DNA from: Photobacterium sp. JCM 19050
GTDB taxonomy: Bacteria > Pseudomonadota > Gammaproteobacteria > Enterobacterales > Vibrionaceae
Direction of reading: 5' to 3'
DNA length: 42,130 bases
Assembly: GCA_001310455.1 (NCBI GenBank)
Contig: BAXG01000044.1
Coordinates: 1 to 42,130, forward strand
Part shown: positions 28,254 through 37,671 of the stretch, piece after piece
Position numbering within the stretch: the stretch's first letter is position 1
Layout: each line of letters begins with the position of its first letter
The notes under the pieces: model-generated
What the model saw: the letters and a program-made list of their open reading frames with translations, nothing else
Told to the model about the DNA's origin: nothing
Databases searched by the model: none
Translations under genes and position numbers: made by a program

Positions 28254-29605
28254 TACTGAAGCCCCCCGGTTATGCGCGGAGCTACTCCGGCATACGCTTT
28301 CGCAAGCTGTGCAAAGGCATCACCACGCGCCATAAAGTTGGCAAACTGATCGAAGCTCGCACACGCAGGGGACAGCAATACCATGTCGCCGTCTTTGACC
28401 AAGTCAGCAATCTCCGCCATGGCCTCGGCCATGGTTTCAACGCGCTTGCTGCTGTCAGTCAGTGGCATAAATTGGTCGCCGTCGACACCAAAGCAGTAAA
28501 GCGCTACATCCAGCTTGTCGAGAGCCGGCTTAAGGCTTGAGAAGTCAGCACCTTTGCCATCACCGCCCACAAGCAGGTAAAGCTTACCGTCCAGCTCCAG
28601 GCCATCAAGTGCTGCCAGCGTGCTGGCCACATTGGTTGCCTTGGAGTCATTCACCCAGCGAACACCTTCTTGGCTGCGAGCGACCAGCTGACAGCGGTGT
28701 TCAAGCCCGGTAAAGCTGCGAATAGCATCAAGCTGCCCTTCACGAGAGATACCAGCCGCATCGGCCAGCGCCATGGCGGCCAGACAATTGTACTGGTTAT
28801 GACGGCCAACAAGGGCGACTTCATCACCGGCAATCACCGGCTCGTCTTCAACGAAAAGCCAGGTTTTCCCTTGGTAAATGCCAAGGCGATATTCCGCATT
28901 ACGATCGCCAAAGCTCACCGTTTCCACGCTGTTGAAAGGGCGGGTTTCAGGTTCAGCTTCGTTACTCACGGCCAGTTCTGCATTGAGGAAAATGCGCTGC
29001 TTTGCATTGTTGTAATCAGCCATACCACCGGGATAGCGATCCATGTGGTCTTCTGACAAGTTCAGGTAAGCAGCCGCCTTCAATTTGAGTGAAGACGTGG
29101 TTTCGAGCTGGAAGCTGGAAAGTTCGAGCACATACAACTCATGCCCTTTGCCAAGAAGATCCAGTGCTGCATGGCCGATATTGCCGCCCACACCGACATT
29201 CACACCACCAAGGCGCGCCATCTCACCGGTCAGCGCAGTCACCGTACTTTTGCCATTGGAACCGGTAATCGCCACAACTTGCGCATCGGCAGCGCGGGCG
29301 AAAAGCTCGATGTCTCCCACAATCTCAATGCCCTGTTCTGCAGCTTTGCGCAGTTCCGGGGTTGAGAGCGCAATACCCGGGCTGGCTACGACAAGGTCTG
29401 TTCCCAGCAGCCAATCCATATTCCACTCACCGGCACAAAGCTCTACATCGGCAGGCAGCAGGTCAGCACCCGGCGCTTTGGCCCGGGTGTCAATAACGCG
29501 AACTGTCAGCCCAAGGGGAAGGCTTTTCAGGTAATTAACGACGGAGAGCCCGGTCATACCGAGCCCTATTACCACGACACTTTTCACGCCATGTAATCCG
29601 TTCAT
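28253..29605 (-). CDS. murD: UDP-N-acetylmuramoylalanine-D-glutamate ligase
   Basis: MurD adds D-Glu to UDP-MurNAc-L-Ala. The 450-residue protein has an N-terminal Rossmann-like domain (GLGMTGLSVVNYL), the ATP loop GSNGKSTVTA, ELSSFQLETT, SEDHMDRY, HRCQLVARSQEGVRWVNDSK with the KATN segment following, and LLSPACASFDQF near the end. The length is close to E. coli MurD (438). The start overlaps the mraY stop as TAATG. Confidence 0.97.
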   Translation of the reverse strand: MNGLHGVKSVVVIGLGMTGLSVVNYLKSLPLGLTVRVIDTRAKAPGADLLPADVELCAGEWNMDWLLGTDLVVASPGIALSTPELRKAAEQGIEIVGDIELFARAADAQVVAITGSNGKSTVTALTGEMARLGGVNVGVGGNIGHAALDLLGKGHELYVLELSSFQLETTSSLKLKAAAYLNLSEDHMDRYPGGMADYNNAKQRIFLNAELAVSNEAEPETRPFNSVETVSFGDRNAEYRLGIYQGKTWLFVEDEPVIAGDEVALVGRHNQYNCLAAMALADAAGISREGQLDAIRSFTGLEHRCQLVARSQEGVRWVNDSKATNVASTLAALDGLELDGKLYLLVGGDGKGADFSSLKPALDKLDVALYCFGVDGDQFMPLTDSSKRVETMAEAMAEIADLVKDGDMVLLSPACASFDQFANFMARGDAFAQLAKAYAGVAPRITGGLQ

Positions 29606-30687
29606 TAACGTACCTTCAATGTTGCCAGCGCAATCAGCACCAGCATCAGGGAAATAATCCAGAAACGCACAATAACGCGTGGCTCCGGCCAGCCTTTCAG
29701 CTCATAGTGGTGGTGAATAGGAGCCATACGGAAAATACGCTGGCCACGCAGCTTGTATGAACCCACTTGGAGGATGACCGACACGGTTTCCATCACAAAC
29801 ACGCCGCCCATGACCACCAGCAACAGCTCCTGGCGCACCAGCACCGCAATGGTTCCCAGCGCACCACCAAGGGCCAGCGAGCCTACATCACCCATAAATA
29901 CCTGCGCCGGATAGGTGTTGAACCACAAAAAGCCAAGACCGGCCCCGACTATCGCGGCACAGAACACCACCAATTCAGCCGCATACGGGATGTAAGGAAT
30001 GTGGAGGTATTCAGCAAAATTAACGTTACCGGTTGCCCAGGCAATAAAGGCAAAACCGGATGCCACCATGACCGTTGGCATAATCGCCAGGCCATCGAGG
30101 CCGTCCGTCAGGTTTACCGCATTACTGGTACCGACAATCACGAAATAGGTCAGTACGATATAAAACGCGCCTAGTTGTGGCATGACATCTTTGAAAAACG
30201 GCACAACCAACTGGGTTGCCGAGGTATCCTTGCCGTGCGCGTAGAGTGCAAATGCCACAATCAGTGCAATGGCTGACTGCCAGAAGTATTTCCAGCGGGC
30301 AACCAGGCCGTCAGTATTCTTGCGTACTACCTTGCGGTAATCATCGACAAAACCGACTGCACCGTAGCCAAGAAGTACCACCAACACCGCCCAGATATAA
30401 GGGTTTGACAGGTCAGCCCATAGCAGCGTGGTAACAGTGATAGCCGCAAGGATCATGATACCGCCCATGGTCGGCGTGCCACGCTTGCTGAAGTGTGATT
30501 CTGGCCCGTCATTACGGACAACCTGGCCGATCTGCATCATCTGCAAACGGGCAATCAGACGCGGCCCCATCCACAGGGAAATCAGCAGTGCCGTCAGGAC
30601 ACTGACAATCGAACGGAATGTCAGGTACTCAAACAAACGCATAAATGGCAGGTGTGCTTCAAGCAGATCCGCTAACCAAACAATCAT
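29605..30687 (-). CDS. mraY: Phospho-MurNAc-pentapeptide transferase
   Basis: MraY moves phospho-MurNAc-pentapeptide onto undecaprenyl phosphate, giving lipid I. The 360-residue protein is the same length as E. coli MraY, with about ten membrane spans. It has the catalytic signatures GFVDDYRKVV (adjacent Asp pair) and NLTDGLDGLA, plus MGDVGSLALGGALG and the C-terminal APIHHHYELKGWPE. The start overlaps the murF stop by 4 bases. Confidence 0.98.
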   Translation of the reverse strand: MIVWLADLLEAHLPFMRLFEYLTFRSIVSVLTALLISLWMGPRLIARLQMMQIGQVVRNDGPESHFSKRGTPTMGGIMILAAITVTTLLWADLSNPYIWAVLVVLLGYGAVGFVDDYRKVVRKNTDGLVARWKYFWQSAIALIVAFALYAHGKDTSATQLVVPFFKDVMPQLGAFYIVLTYFVIVGTSNAVNLTDGLDGLAIMPTVMVASGFAFIAWATGNVNFAEYLHIPYIPYAAELVVFCAAIVGAGLGFLWFNTYPAQVFMGDVGSLALGGALGTIAVLVRQELLLVVMGGVFVMETVSVILQVGSYKLRGQRIFRMAPIHHHYELKGWPEPRVIVRFWIISLMLVLIALATLKVR

Positions 30688-32036
30688 TGTGCAGACTCCT
30701 TCAGCGCCATCACGACTTCTTCCATCTTCATACTGCGGGCACCCTTTACGAGCACGGTTATTTCTTGATCTTTCGTCATTTTCAGAACGTGTTGTATAAG
30801 TGATTCTTTGTCAGTGAAGTGCTTGCCACCGGTAACCGATGTCACCGCTTCACTGTCGGCACCGAATGACACGACATCGTCAATGTCCAGTGCAGCAATA
30901 TGGTCACCGACCTCGACATGCAGAGCGACTGACTGTTCACCCAGCTCTTTCATATCGCCCACAACCATCAGCGTTCGGCCATCAAAGCCGCCAAGCAGAT
31001 CAGCTGCGGCTTTCATCGCCGCCACACTGGCATTGTAGGTATCGTCGATAACACGCAGGCCCGGACGCGGTTCACTCATGCGACCCGGCCCCCGGTATGG
31101 CTGGTATGCGTAAGACCGTCGGCAACGTCTTCAAGGGAGATATCCGAAACAGACATCGTCAGCGCTGCCGCTGCCAGGGCATTGGATACATTGTGCTGTC
31201 CAGCAATCGGCAGGGATACCTCTGCTTCTCCCTGCGGGCTGACCAGCACGAATCGGTAGCAACCAACAGCGTCTCGCTCCAGCGCTTTTGCATGGAAATC
31301 AGCGTCTGCATGGGTTGCAGAGAACGTCACAACCTGCTTGTCTGACAGCAGTGGCGCCCAGAGTGCCTCGTTCATGCTGTCAATGTTCACCACCGCAGCA
31401 GCACCAGCAGCAAGGCCTTCAAAAATCTCGCCTTTCGCTTTTGCCACACCTTCCAGCGAGCCAAACCCTTCCAGATGGGCAGCAGCCAGGTTGTTAACCA
31501 GCGCAGCGTCCGGCTTGACAAGGGATGTGGTGTAAGAGATTTCCCCGATATGGTTGGCACCGAGTTCAATCACGGCAAAATCGTAATCCGGGGTAAGGCT
31601 CAACAGGGTAAGCGGCACACCGATATCGTTATTAAAATTACCGGCGGTGGCGAGCACTTTGCTTACGGGACAAGATGGATGCTGCCATCTCTTTCACCGT
31701 AGTTTTACCGCAACTTCCGGTCATCGCGACGGTGGTGACGTTGCACTGGCTAATCACCCATGCACCGAGTTTGCCCAGTGCCTCATGGGTATCTGCTACC
31801 ACAACCTGTGGAACCGGAACGTCAAGCTCACGGGATACCAGCAGTGCTTTGGCACCGTTTTCCACAGCGCTGGCTGAAAAGTCGTGGGCATCAAAACGCT
31901 CGCCAATCAAGGCGATAAACAGGCATTGCCCCGAACACTGGCGACTGTCAGTCGACACAGTATCGACTGACCTGTCCCCACCAGCCAGCCGGCCGCCGAG
32001 CACTTCTGCCAATGTTGAAAGGGATACGTCGATCAT
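30684..32036 (-). CDS. murF: UDP-MurNAc-tripeptide:D-Ala-D-Ala ligase MurF (two frameshifts)
   Basis: MurF adds D-Ala-D-Ala to the tripeptide precursor, closing the cytoplasmic Mur series. The N-terminal part runs to the P-loop GSCGKTTVKEMAASILSRK. After Lys125, near 31662, the frame moves by two bases; restoring GG (AAGGGCAAA) gives GKVLATAGNFNNDIGV. At about 31082 one more base is missing, and the reading resumes as MSEPRPGLRVIDDTYNAS. Corrected length is 451 residues (E. coli 452). This is the only site where two bases rather than one seem lost; a single inserted C is the alternative. It overlaps murE by 4 bases. Confidence 0.94.
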
Positions 32037-33517
32037 GCCTGACCTCCAAGCAACTGCTGAACGGTTTCCCGGTCTGAATAATGAACGGTACCGCTTGCCA
32101 GTACCTGGTAATCTTCGTGCCCTTTGCCGGCGACCAGAATCACATCACCCGCCTTACCGTTTTCAATAGCAAAGCGACATGCAGCAGCGCGGTCATGGAT
32201 AACCACCGCTTCATCAGGCTTTGCCAGACCGGCGACCATATCTGCAACGATAAGTGCCGGGTCTTCACTGCGTGGGTTGTCATCTGTCAGCACTGGCTTG
32301 TCAGCCAGCTTCTCGGCAATCGCTGCCATCATCGGGCGTTTGCCGGTGTCACGGTCGCCACCGCAACCAAACAGGCACCAGAGCGCACCATCACAGTGGC
32401 GTCGGCTTGCCTGCAGAGCTTTTTCAAGGGCATCAGGGGTGTGAGCATAATCGACAACTACCATAGGTTTGTCAGACGCCTGAAAAACTTCCATCCGACC
32501 GATTACCGGGCGAAGATCAGACGCTGCAGCGACCAATGATTCCATCGAATAACCGAGGGAGAGCAGTGTTGCCAGGGACAGTAGCAGGTTGGAAACATTG
32601 AACTCGCCGATAAGCGGTGCAGTAAACGCGCCCTTACCCCACGAGGAGTCAAACGCAACACGGACGCCTTGTGCGGTGTAATCGCAGCTTGTCAGCCAAA
32701 GCTTGCTGCCTGCATGGGCAAATTCACCGTCCATCGAAACCGCAACGGCTTCCGGCATAGCAGCCAACCAAGATGCGCCAACACTGTCGTCAGCATTGAT
32801 AATTGCGTGCCGGCACCCGTGAGCGGTGAAAAGAAGCTGTTTTGCATCACCGTAAGCTTCCATGGTGCCGTGGTAGTCAAGGTGATCGCGGCTGAGGTTG
32901 GTAAAGATCCCGGCATCGAAAGAAAGGTCTGCGACCCGGCCCTGAACCAGACCATGGGAAGAGACTTCCATCGCGACGAAAGATGCCCCCTGCGCTTTAA
33001 CCTCCGCCAGGGTCTCAACAATCTCCAGGGCGCTCCCTGTGGTGTTGAGAGCCGGTTTCAGCTCACCCAAAAGACCGTTGCCTGTGGTGCCCATCACGGC
33101 TGAACGCTCACCTACAAGCTCTGCCCACTGGGCAACCAGCTGGGAAATGGTGGTTTTACCGTTAGTACCGGTGACACCTACCAGGGTCATCTCCTCTGCC
33201 GGCTTGGCAAAGAATCGGTTGGCGATAGCAGAAAGCTTCTGCCCCAACCCATCAACATACACAACAGGTACACCGGATACGTTTTCGCAATGGCCGTGGG
33301 GCTTTTGCTCATCTGATGTGGCCAGCACAGCGGCACAACCGCTTGCGACTGCATCAGGAATAAATCGTCGGGCATCAACCTGGTGGCCTTTAACAGCCAC
33401 AAAAAGATCACCGGGACAAACCTTCCGGTTATCCAGAACCATTCCGGTAATCTCTGCATCAACCGGGCAGTCTGCCAGGGTGCAATTAATTGTTGTAATG
33501 CGTATCTCGGCATTCAA
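32033..33517 (-). CDS. murE: UDP-MurNAc-tripeptide synthetase, meso-DAP adding
   Basis: MurE adds the third stem amino acid. The 494-residue protein has TGMVLDNRKVCPGDLF near the start, the P-loop GVTGTNGKTTISQ, EVSSHGLVQGRV, NLSRDHLDYHGTME, and VVDYAHTPDALEKAL. The motif DNPRSEDP marks specificity for meso-diaminopimelate rather than L-lysine, as expected for a Gram-negative bacterium. The length is the same as E. coli MurE (495) within one residue. It starts 5 bases after ftsI. Confidence 0.97.
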   Translation of the reverse strand: MNAEIRITTINCTLADCPVDAEITGMVLDNRKVCPGDLFVAVKGHQVDARRFIPDAVASGCAAVLATSDEQKPHGHCENVSGVPVVYVDGLGQKLSAIANRFFAKPAEEMTLVGVTGTNGKTTISQLVAQWAELVGERSAVMGTTGNGLLGELKPALNTTGSALEIVETLAEVKAQGASFVAMEVSSHGLVQGRVADLSFDAGIFTNLSRDHLDYHGTMEAYGDAKQLLFTAHGCRHAIINADDSVGASWLAAMPEAVAVSMDGEFAHAGSKLWLTSCDYTAQGVRVAFDSSWGKGAFTAPLIGEFNVSNLLLSLATLLSLGYSMESLVAAASDLRPVIGRMEVFQASDKPMVVVDYAHTPDALEKALQASRRHCDGALWCLFGCGGDRDTGKRPMMAAIAEKLADKPVLTDDNPRSEDPALIVADMVAGLAKPDEAVVIHDRAAACRFAIENGKAGDVILVAGKGHEDYQVLASGTVHYSDRETVQQLLGGQA

Positions 33518-33522
33518 AAGCC

Positions 33523-35262
33523 TTATTTCTTGGCGACATGCATCATGTCTGACGTATATGCATCCGGTGCGATGTTGAGTATCCGCAAAGCACTTTTCAT
33601 CACTTCAGAGAACACTGGTGCGGCCACCTGGCCACCGTAGTATTTGTCTCCCTGAGGCTCATTGATCACCACCACCATGGCGATACGCGGATCACTGATC
33701 GGCGCTATACCTGCGGTGAAGGCAATATATTCGTCACTGTAGCCGCCGGCCACTGCCACCTTGGCTGTACCGGTTTTCGCCCCGACGCGGTAACCATCCA
33801 CCGCAGCCCGGGTTGCACTGCCCCCTTTCTGGGTAACAGCTTCGAGCATCTTGACCACTTTCATCGCATTTTTCTGCGACACAACCTGTTTGCCCGGCAC
33901 TACCTGATCAGTCTTGAGGATCGACAGAGGACGGTTTACGCCGTATGCCCCCAGCGCTGCATAGGCACGAGCAAGCTGTGCTGGCGTTACGGAGATGCCG
34001 TAACCAAATGCCAGGGTGGCACGCTCAAAATCAGACCACCGGGTGCGGGTCGGGAAGTGTCCGGCAGATTCACCAATCAGGCTGACCCCGGTGTACTCGC
34101 CCAGCCCAAAGCTGCCGTAGAGGCCAAGCAGCGCATCCACCGGCATGGCAAGGGAGAGCTTACTCACACCGATGTTACTGGATTTCTGGAGGATCTTACG
34201 AAGGTCAGCTTTGCCGACTTTGGAAACATCCCGCACTTTGGCGCCGCCGATGCGGAAAATACCGTTGCCAGTGTCGATAACGGTATGCTCGTCTGCCACA
34301 TGGTTTTCAAGTGCGGCAAGCACTACGAATGGCTTGATGGTTGAACCCGGTTCAAACACGTCCGTCACTGCCCGGTTCCGCATCTTAAAGCTTTTGAGAT
34401 CGCTGCGGTTATTCGGGTTGTATGACGGCGCATTGACCATCGCCAGCACTTCGCCGGTTTTCACATCCACCATTACCAGGGTGCCGGATGTGGCCCGGTA
34501 GTCAGCAACCGCCTGCTTTATGGAGCGGTAAGCAATGGCTTGCAATCGCTGGTCGATACTAAGGTCAAGCGGTTTGCCCGGTTCGCGCGCTTCCTGGGAG
34601 ATGGTTTCCACCACCCGGCCGTAGCGGTCCTTGCGCACCGTGCGGCGACCCGGCTCACCGGTCAGCCAGCCGTCATAGCTGCGCTCGACCCCTTCAAGGC
34701 CGTGCCCGTCAATGCCGGTTACACCAACTAAGTGGGCACTTACCTCACCGGCAGGGTAAAAGCGTCTGGATTCGTCTTTCAGGCCGATGCCCGGCAGCTT
34801 GAGTTTTTCGATGTAATTGGAAACAGTTGCGCCTACCTGACGCTGCAGGTAGATAAATCGGCGCTTTTTGTTCGATTCAAGGCGGGAAATCAGTTCCTGG
34901 CGCGGAATTCCCAGCACATCTGCCAGTGCATACCAGCGGTTCAGCTCTTTGAGGCCATCATCTTTAAAGATACGGACCGGATCTGCATACACGGCCTGCA
35001 CAGGGACACTGACAGCCAGCGGTTCATTGTTCCTGTCGGAGATAATGCCACGGGAAGACGGCAGGGCTTTGACTCGCAGGGAGCGAAGGTCGCCCTGATA
35101 GACAAGGTTGTCTGGCTCGATAACTTGAATGTAAGCTGCCCGGGCAATCAGGGCCGTCAGTGCCAGGCCGATGAAAAAGCAAATAACACCAAAGCGCCAC
35201 TTGATGAACGCAGGTGGCGCTTTTTGTTTTTTCCTGTTCGGTGTGCCTTTAGGCTGTTTCAC
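33523..35262 (-). CDS. ftsI: Septal transpeptidase FtsI (PBP3)
   Basis: FtsI is the class B penicillin-binding protein that cross-links septal peptidoglycan with FtsW. The 579-residue protein has a basic cytoplasmic N-terminus, one membrane anchor (about 24-46), a PBP dimerisation domain (from about residue 66), and a transpeptidase domain with Ser307 in STIK (307-310), SSN (361-363) and KTGT (496-499). The active serine has the same number as in E. coli PBP3. The length is close to E. coli (588). It lies between ftsL and murE. Confidence 0.97.
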   Translation of the reverse strand: MKQPKGTPNRKKQKAPPAFIKWRFGVICFFIGLALTALIARAAYIQVIEPDNLVYQGDLRSLRVKALPSSRGIISDRNNEPLAVSVPVQAVYADPVRIFKDDGLKELNRWYALADVLGIPRQELISRLESNKKRRFIYLQRQVGATVSNYIEKLKLPGIGLKDESRRFYPAGEVSAHLVGVTGIDGHGLEGVERSYDGWLTGEPGRRTVRKDRYGRVVETISQEAREPGKPLDLSIDQRLQAIAYRSIKQAVADYRATSGTLVMVDVKTGEVLAMVNAPSYNPNNRSDLKSFKMRNRAVTDVFEPGSTIKPFVVLAALENHVADEHTVIDTGNGIFRIGGAKVRDVSKVGKADLRKILQKSSNIGVSKLSLAMPVDALLGLYGSFGLGEYTGVSLIGESAGHFPTRTRWSDFERATLAFGYGISVTPAQLARAYAALGAYGVNRPLSILKTDQVVPGKQVVSQKNAMKVVKMLEAVTQKGGSATRAAVDGYRVGAKTGTAKVAVAGGYSDEYIAFTAGIAPISDPRIAMVVVINEPQGDKYYGGQVAAPVFSEVMKSALRILNIAPDAYTSDMMHVAKK

Positions 35263-35275
35263 TGTAAGCTCACTA

Positions 35276-35572
35276 TCACTTCATCTTTGGCACCTGGCCG
35301 GATAAGCCACGTTTTATTGCCATCGACTCTACCCGGCTGTGTTCCGAGAGTGCCGTTTCCTCCAGAATGAGGTTACGCCACTCAATATCCAGATTATCCT
35401 TTTCCATCAGGAGTTGGTCCTGACGTGAAACCAACTGTCGGCTGAGTTGAGTGGTGTAAACCACCGAAAGCGCACTGACCAGCACCAGCACCAACAGAAT
35501 CAACGGAACCAACCCCGCGGTTCGCAGGTCGTGTCCTATCTGTCTGGGCAGGCTTGGATGGCGCTTCATCAA
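35276..35572 (-). CDS. ftsL: Cell division protein FtsL
   Basis: FtsL is a small bitopic protein that forms a coiled-coil with FtsB and binds FtsQ and FtsWI. The 98-residue protein has one membrane segment (about 19-39, LVPLILLVLVLVSALSVVY), then a leucine-rich coiled-coil (about 42-85). Sequence identity in the family is low, so the assignment rests on size, architecture and position between rsmH and ftsI. It starts 3 bases after the rsmH stop. Confidence 0.92.
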   Translation of the reverse strand: MMKRHPSLPRQIGHDLRTAGLVPLILLVLVLVSALSVVYTTQLSRQLVSRQDQLLMEKDNLDIEWRNLILEETALSEHSRVESMAIKRGLSGQVPKMK

Positions 35573-35575
35573 TCC

Positions 35576-36548
35576 TTACCCCAGTTTCTCCGCCACGCGC
35601 AGCACAGAACTGCGGGAGCGGGTGTTGTCATCCACTTCCAGGTCAGAAGGCTTGAGCGCCTTGCCAACCGGCTTCATTGATGCGCTGCCAAGGGCGCGAA
35701 TCTGGTCTTCTGTCAGCGGTACACCGCGCGGTACAACCGGCCCTTTGCTCTGTTTGCGGATAAAGCGCTTAACCAGACGGTCTTCCAAAGAATGGAAGCT
35801 GATAACTGACAGGCGGCCTCCGGGTGTCAGCACGTCAAGTGCCCCTTCCAGCGCTTTTCAATCTCATCCAGCTCGCGGTTTACAAAAATACGGATCGCCT
35901 GGAAGCTGCGCGTCGCCGGGTGTTTTTTCTTCTCGCGGATAGGCGATGCGTTCGCAATGAGGTTGGCAAGTTGACCGGTACGGGTCAGAGGCTCTTTTTC
36001 CTCATCTTCGCGATGAGCAACAATGGCCCGGGCAATGCGTTTGGCAAAACGTTCTTCACCATAATCTTTCAGCACTACCGCAATATCGCTCGCATCCGCT
36101 TCCGCCAGCCAGTCCGCAGCAGATTGGCCGGATGTCGGTCCATACGCATATCCAGCGGCCCGTCACGCAGGAAACTGAACCCGCGCTCAGGATCGTCAAG
36201 CTGAGGGGAAGAGACACCCAGGTCAGCAAGCACACCGTCGACTTTACCGGTCAGCCCACGCGCTTCCATATAAGAAGCCAGGCCGGAAAACGGACCATGG
36301 ATAATACTGAAACGGGGGTCATCAATGGATTTGGACGCTTCGATAGCCTGAGGATCGCGGTCAATCGCGTAGAGACGGCCATTCGGGCCAAGGCGGGACA
36401 GGACCTCTCGGCTGTGGCCGCCGCGGCCAAAAGTACAGTCGACATAAATGCCATCGGGCTTGATCGCCAGCGCGTCAACAGACTCTTTAAGCAGGACAGA
36501 AACATGGGAAAAAGTGTTAGCGCTTGTTTCTGGCGTAGTATCTGACAT
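35576..36548 (-). CDS. rsmH: 16S rRNA m4C1402 methyltransferase RsmH (two frameshifts)
   Basis: RsmH (MraW) methylates N4 of C1402 in 16S rRNA with SAM. The protein shows HVSVLLKESVDAL, the SAM motif DCTFGRGGHS, LADLGVSSPQLDDPERGFSF and the RMD motif. One C is missing near 36138 (restoring MRMDPTSGQSAADWLAEA), and one A near 35858 (restoring DEIEKALEGALDVLTPGG). After correction it is 324 residues. I chose the ATG at 36548 (MSDTTPE); the frame is open back to a TTG at 36554. It ends with the usual SRSSVLRVAEK. It lies 11 bases after mraZ. Confidence 0.94.
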
Positions 36549-36559
36549 ATGCAATTAAC

Positions 36560-37021
36560 CTAAAGCGACAGGCCGTTCAAGCGTTCTGACAACTCGCCAG
36601 TGCTTTCCAGGGGCTGTTGCTTGTCTTGTTCGATTTGTTGTTGCCAGCAGGCCTCATCCCAGATTTCAAATTTATTGAGCTGGCCAACCAGCATCACCCG
36701 GGAAGATAAATTGGCATATTGGCGTAAAGTCGGAGCAAGGAGAATCCGGCCCTGGCTGTCGAGCTCGCATTCAGATGCGTGCCCCAGCAGAAGACGTTGC
36801 AACCGGCGCTCATCCGGGTTGAGGGTGCTCAACCGCGCCAGTTTAGCCTCAATGCGTTCCCACTCCGGCAACGGGTAAAGCAGCAGGCAGGGGAGATGAT
36901 GATCGATCGTGCACACCATGGCACCACCGCATTCCTCATCAATGACCGGGCGGTATCGTTTAGGTAACGCCAGTCTTCCTTTTATGTCGAGCGACAGTGC
37001 GCTCGCACCCCTGAACATCAT
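36560..37021 (-). CDS. mraZ: MraZ, transcriptional regulator of the dcw operon
   Basis: MraZ is an AbrB-fold DNA-binding protein that represses its own operon in E. coli and is a ring-shaped oligomer. The 153-residue protein has two SpoVT-AbrB domains, the first beginning FRGASALSLDIKGRLALPKRYR and the second around GHASECELDSQGRILLAPTLR. The length is identical to the usual gammaproteobacterial protein (152) if the second Met is the start (37018). It heads the 17-kb cluster, and its binding repeats lie 16-50 bases upstream. Confidence 0.96.
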   Translation of the reverse strand: MMFRGASALSLDIKGRLALPKRYRPVIDEECGGAMVCTIDHHLPCLLLYPLPEWERIEAKLARLSTLNPDERRLQRLLLGHASECELDSQGRILLAPTLRQYANLSSRVMLVGQLNKFEIWDEACWQQQIEQDKQQPLESTGELSERLNGLSL

Positions 37022-37036
37022 TCAGCCATTCCGTTG

Positions 37037-37071
37037 ATCCAAAAAACACCACTTTTACCCACAATTCCCCA
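37037..37071 (-). promoter_or_regulatory. MraZ operator, four direct repeats
   Basis: On the minus strand, TGGGG (37067-37071), TGGGT (37057-37061), TGGTG (37047-37051) and TGGAT (37037-37041) are each separated by exactly 5 bases, giving a strict 10-base period. MraZ is known to bind TGGGN repeats with 5-base spacers. The first two copies match fully and the last two are degenerate. They begin at the predicted transcription start. Confidence 0.85.
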
Positions 37072-37077
37072 CTGGAA

Positions 37078-37107
37078 AGTGTAAGTAGGGCGCAAAATAG
37101 ATGTCAA
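37078..37107 (-). promoter_or_regulatory. mra (dcw) promoter
   Basis: A perfect -35 TTGACA (37102-37107) stands 18 bases from TACACT (37078-37083), a 4 of 6 match to the -10 box. The predicted start near 37071 coincides with the first MraZ repeat, fitting repression by blocking. E. coli Pmra has the same layout. Confidence 0.8.
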
Positions 37108-37216
37108 GCTGAATACCACAGTGAGCTCTGTCACATAAGAAAAATAACCTCTCATTTAACAAGGTGTTATTCCTCTCTTCGTGGCCGGGATTTTTTCAGG
37201 AATCCCTGAAAACAAC

Positions 37217-37240
37217 AAAGGCGAGCCAATGCTCGCCTTT
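37217..37240 (-). terminator. Terminator of rnpB
   Basis: A perfect 10-bp stem (AAAGGCGAGC / GCTCGCCTTT) has a 4-base loop, followed on the minus strand by UUUGUUGUUUU. It lies about 10 bases past the 3' end of rnpB and also insulates it from the mraZ promoter. Confidence 0.88.
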
Positions 37241-37250
37241 GTCATATATA

Positions 37251-37633
<383 letters not shown>

Positions 37634-37639
37634 CGGCGG

Positions 37640-37645
37640 ATTATA
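37640..37645 (-). promoter_or_regulatory. -10 box of rnpB
   Basis: The minus strand reads TATAAT about 7 bases before the predicted RNA start, followed by a GC-rich discriminator (CCGCCGCC) typical of stable RNA promoters under stringent control. The -35 region overlaps the spacer behind rsmI and is weak (about TAGCGG at 17-base spacing). Confidence 0.65.
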
Positions 37646-37671
37646 TAGAAAAGCGTGGGCGGCCGCTACCC

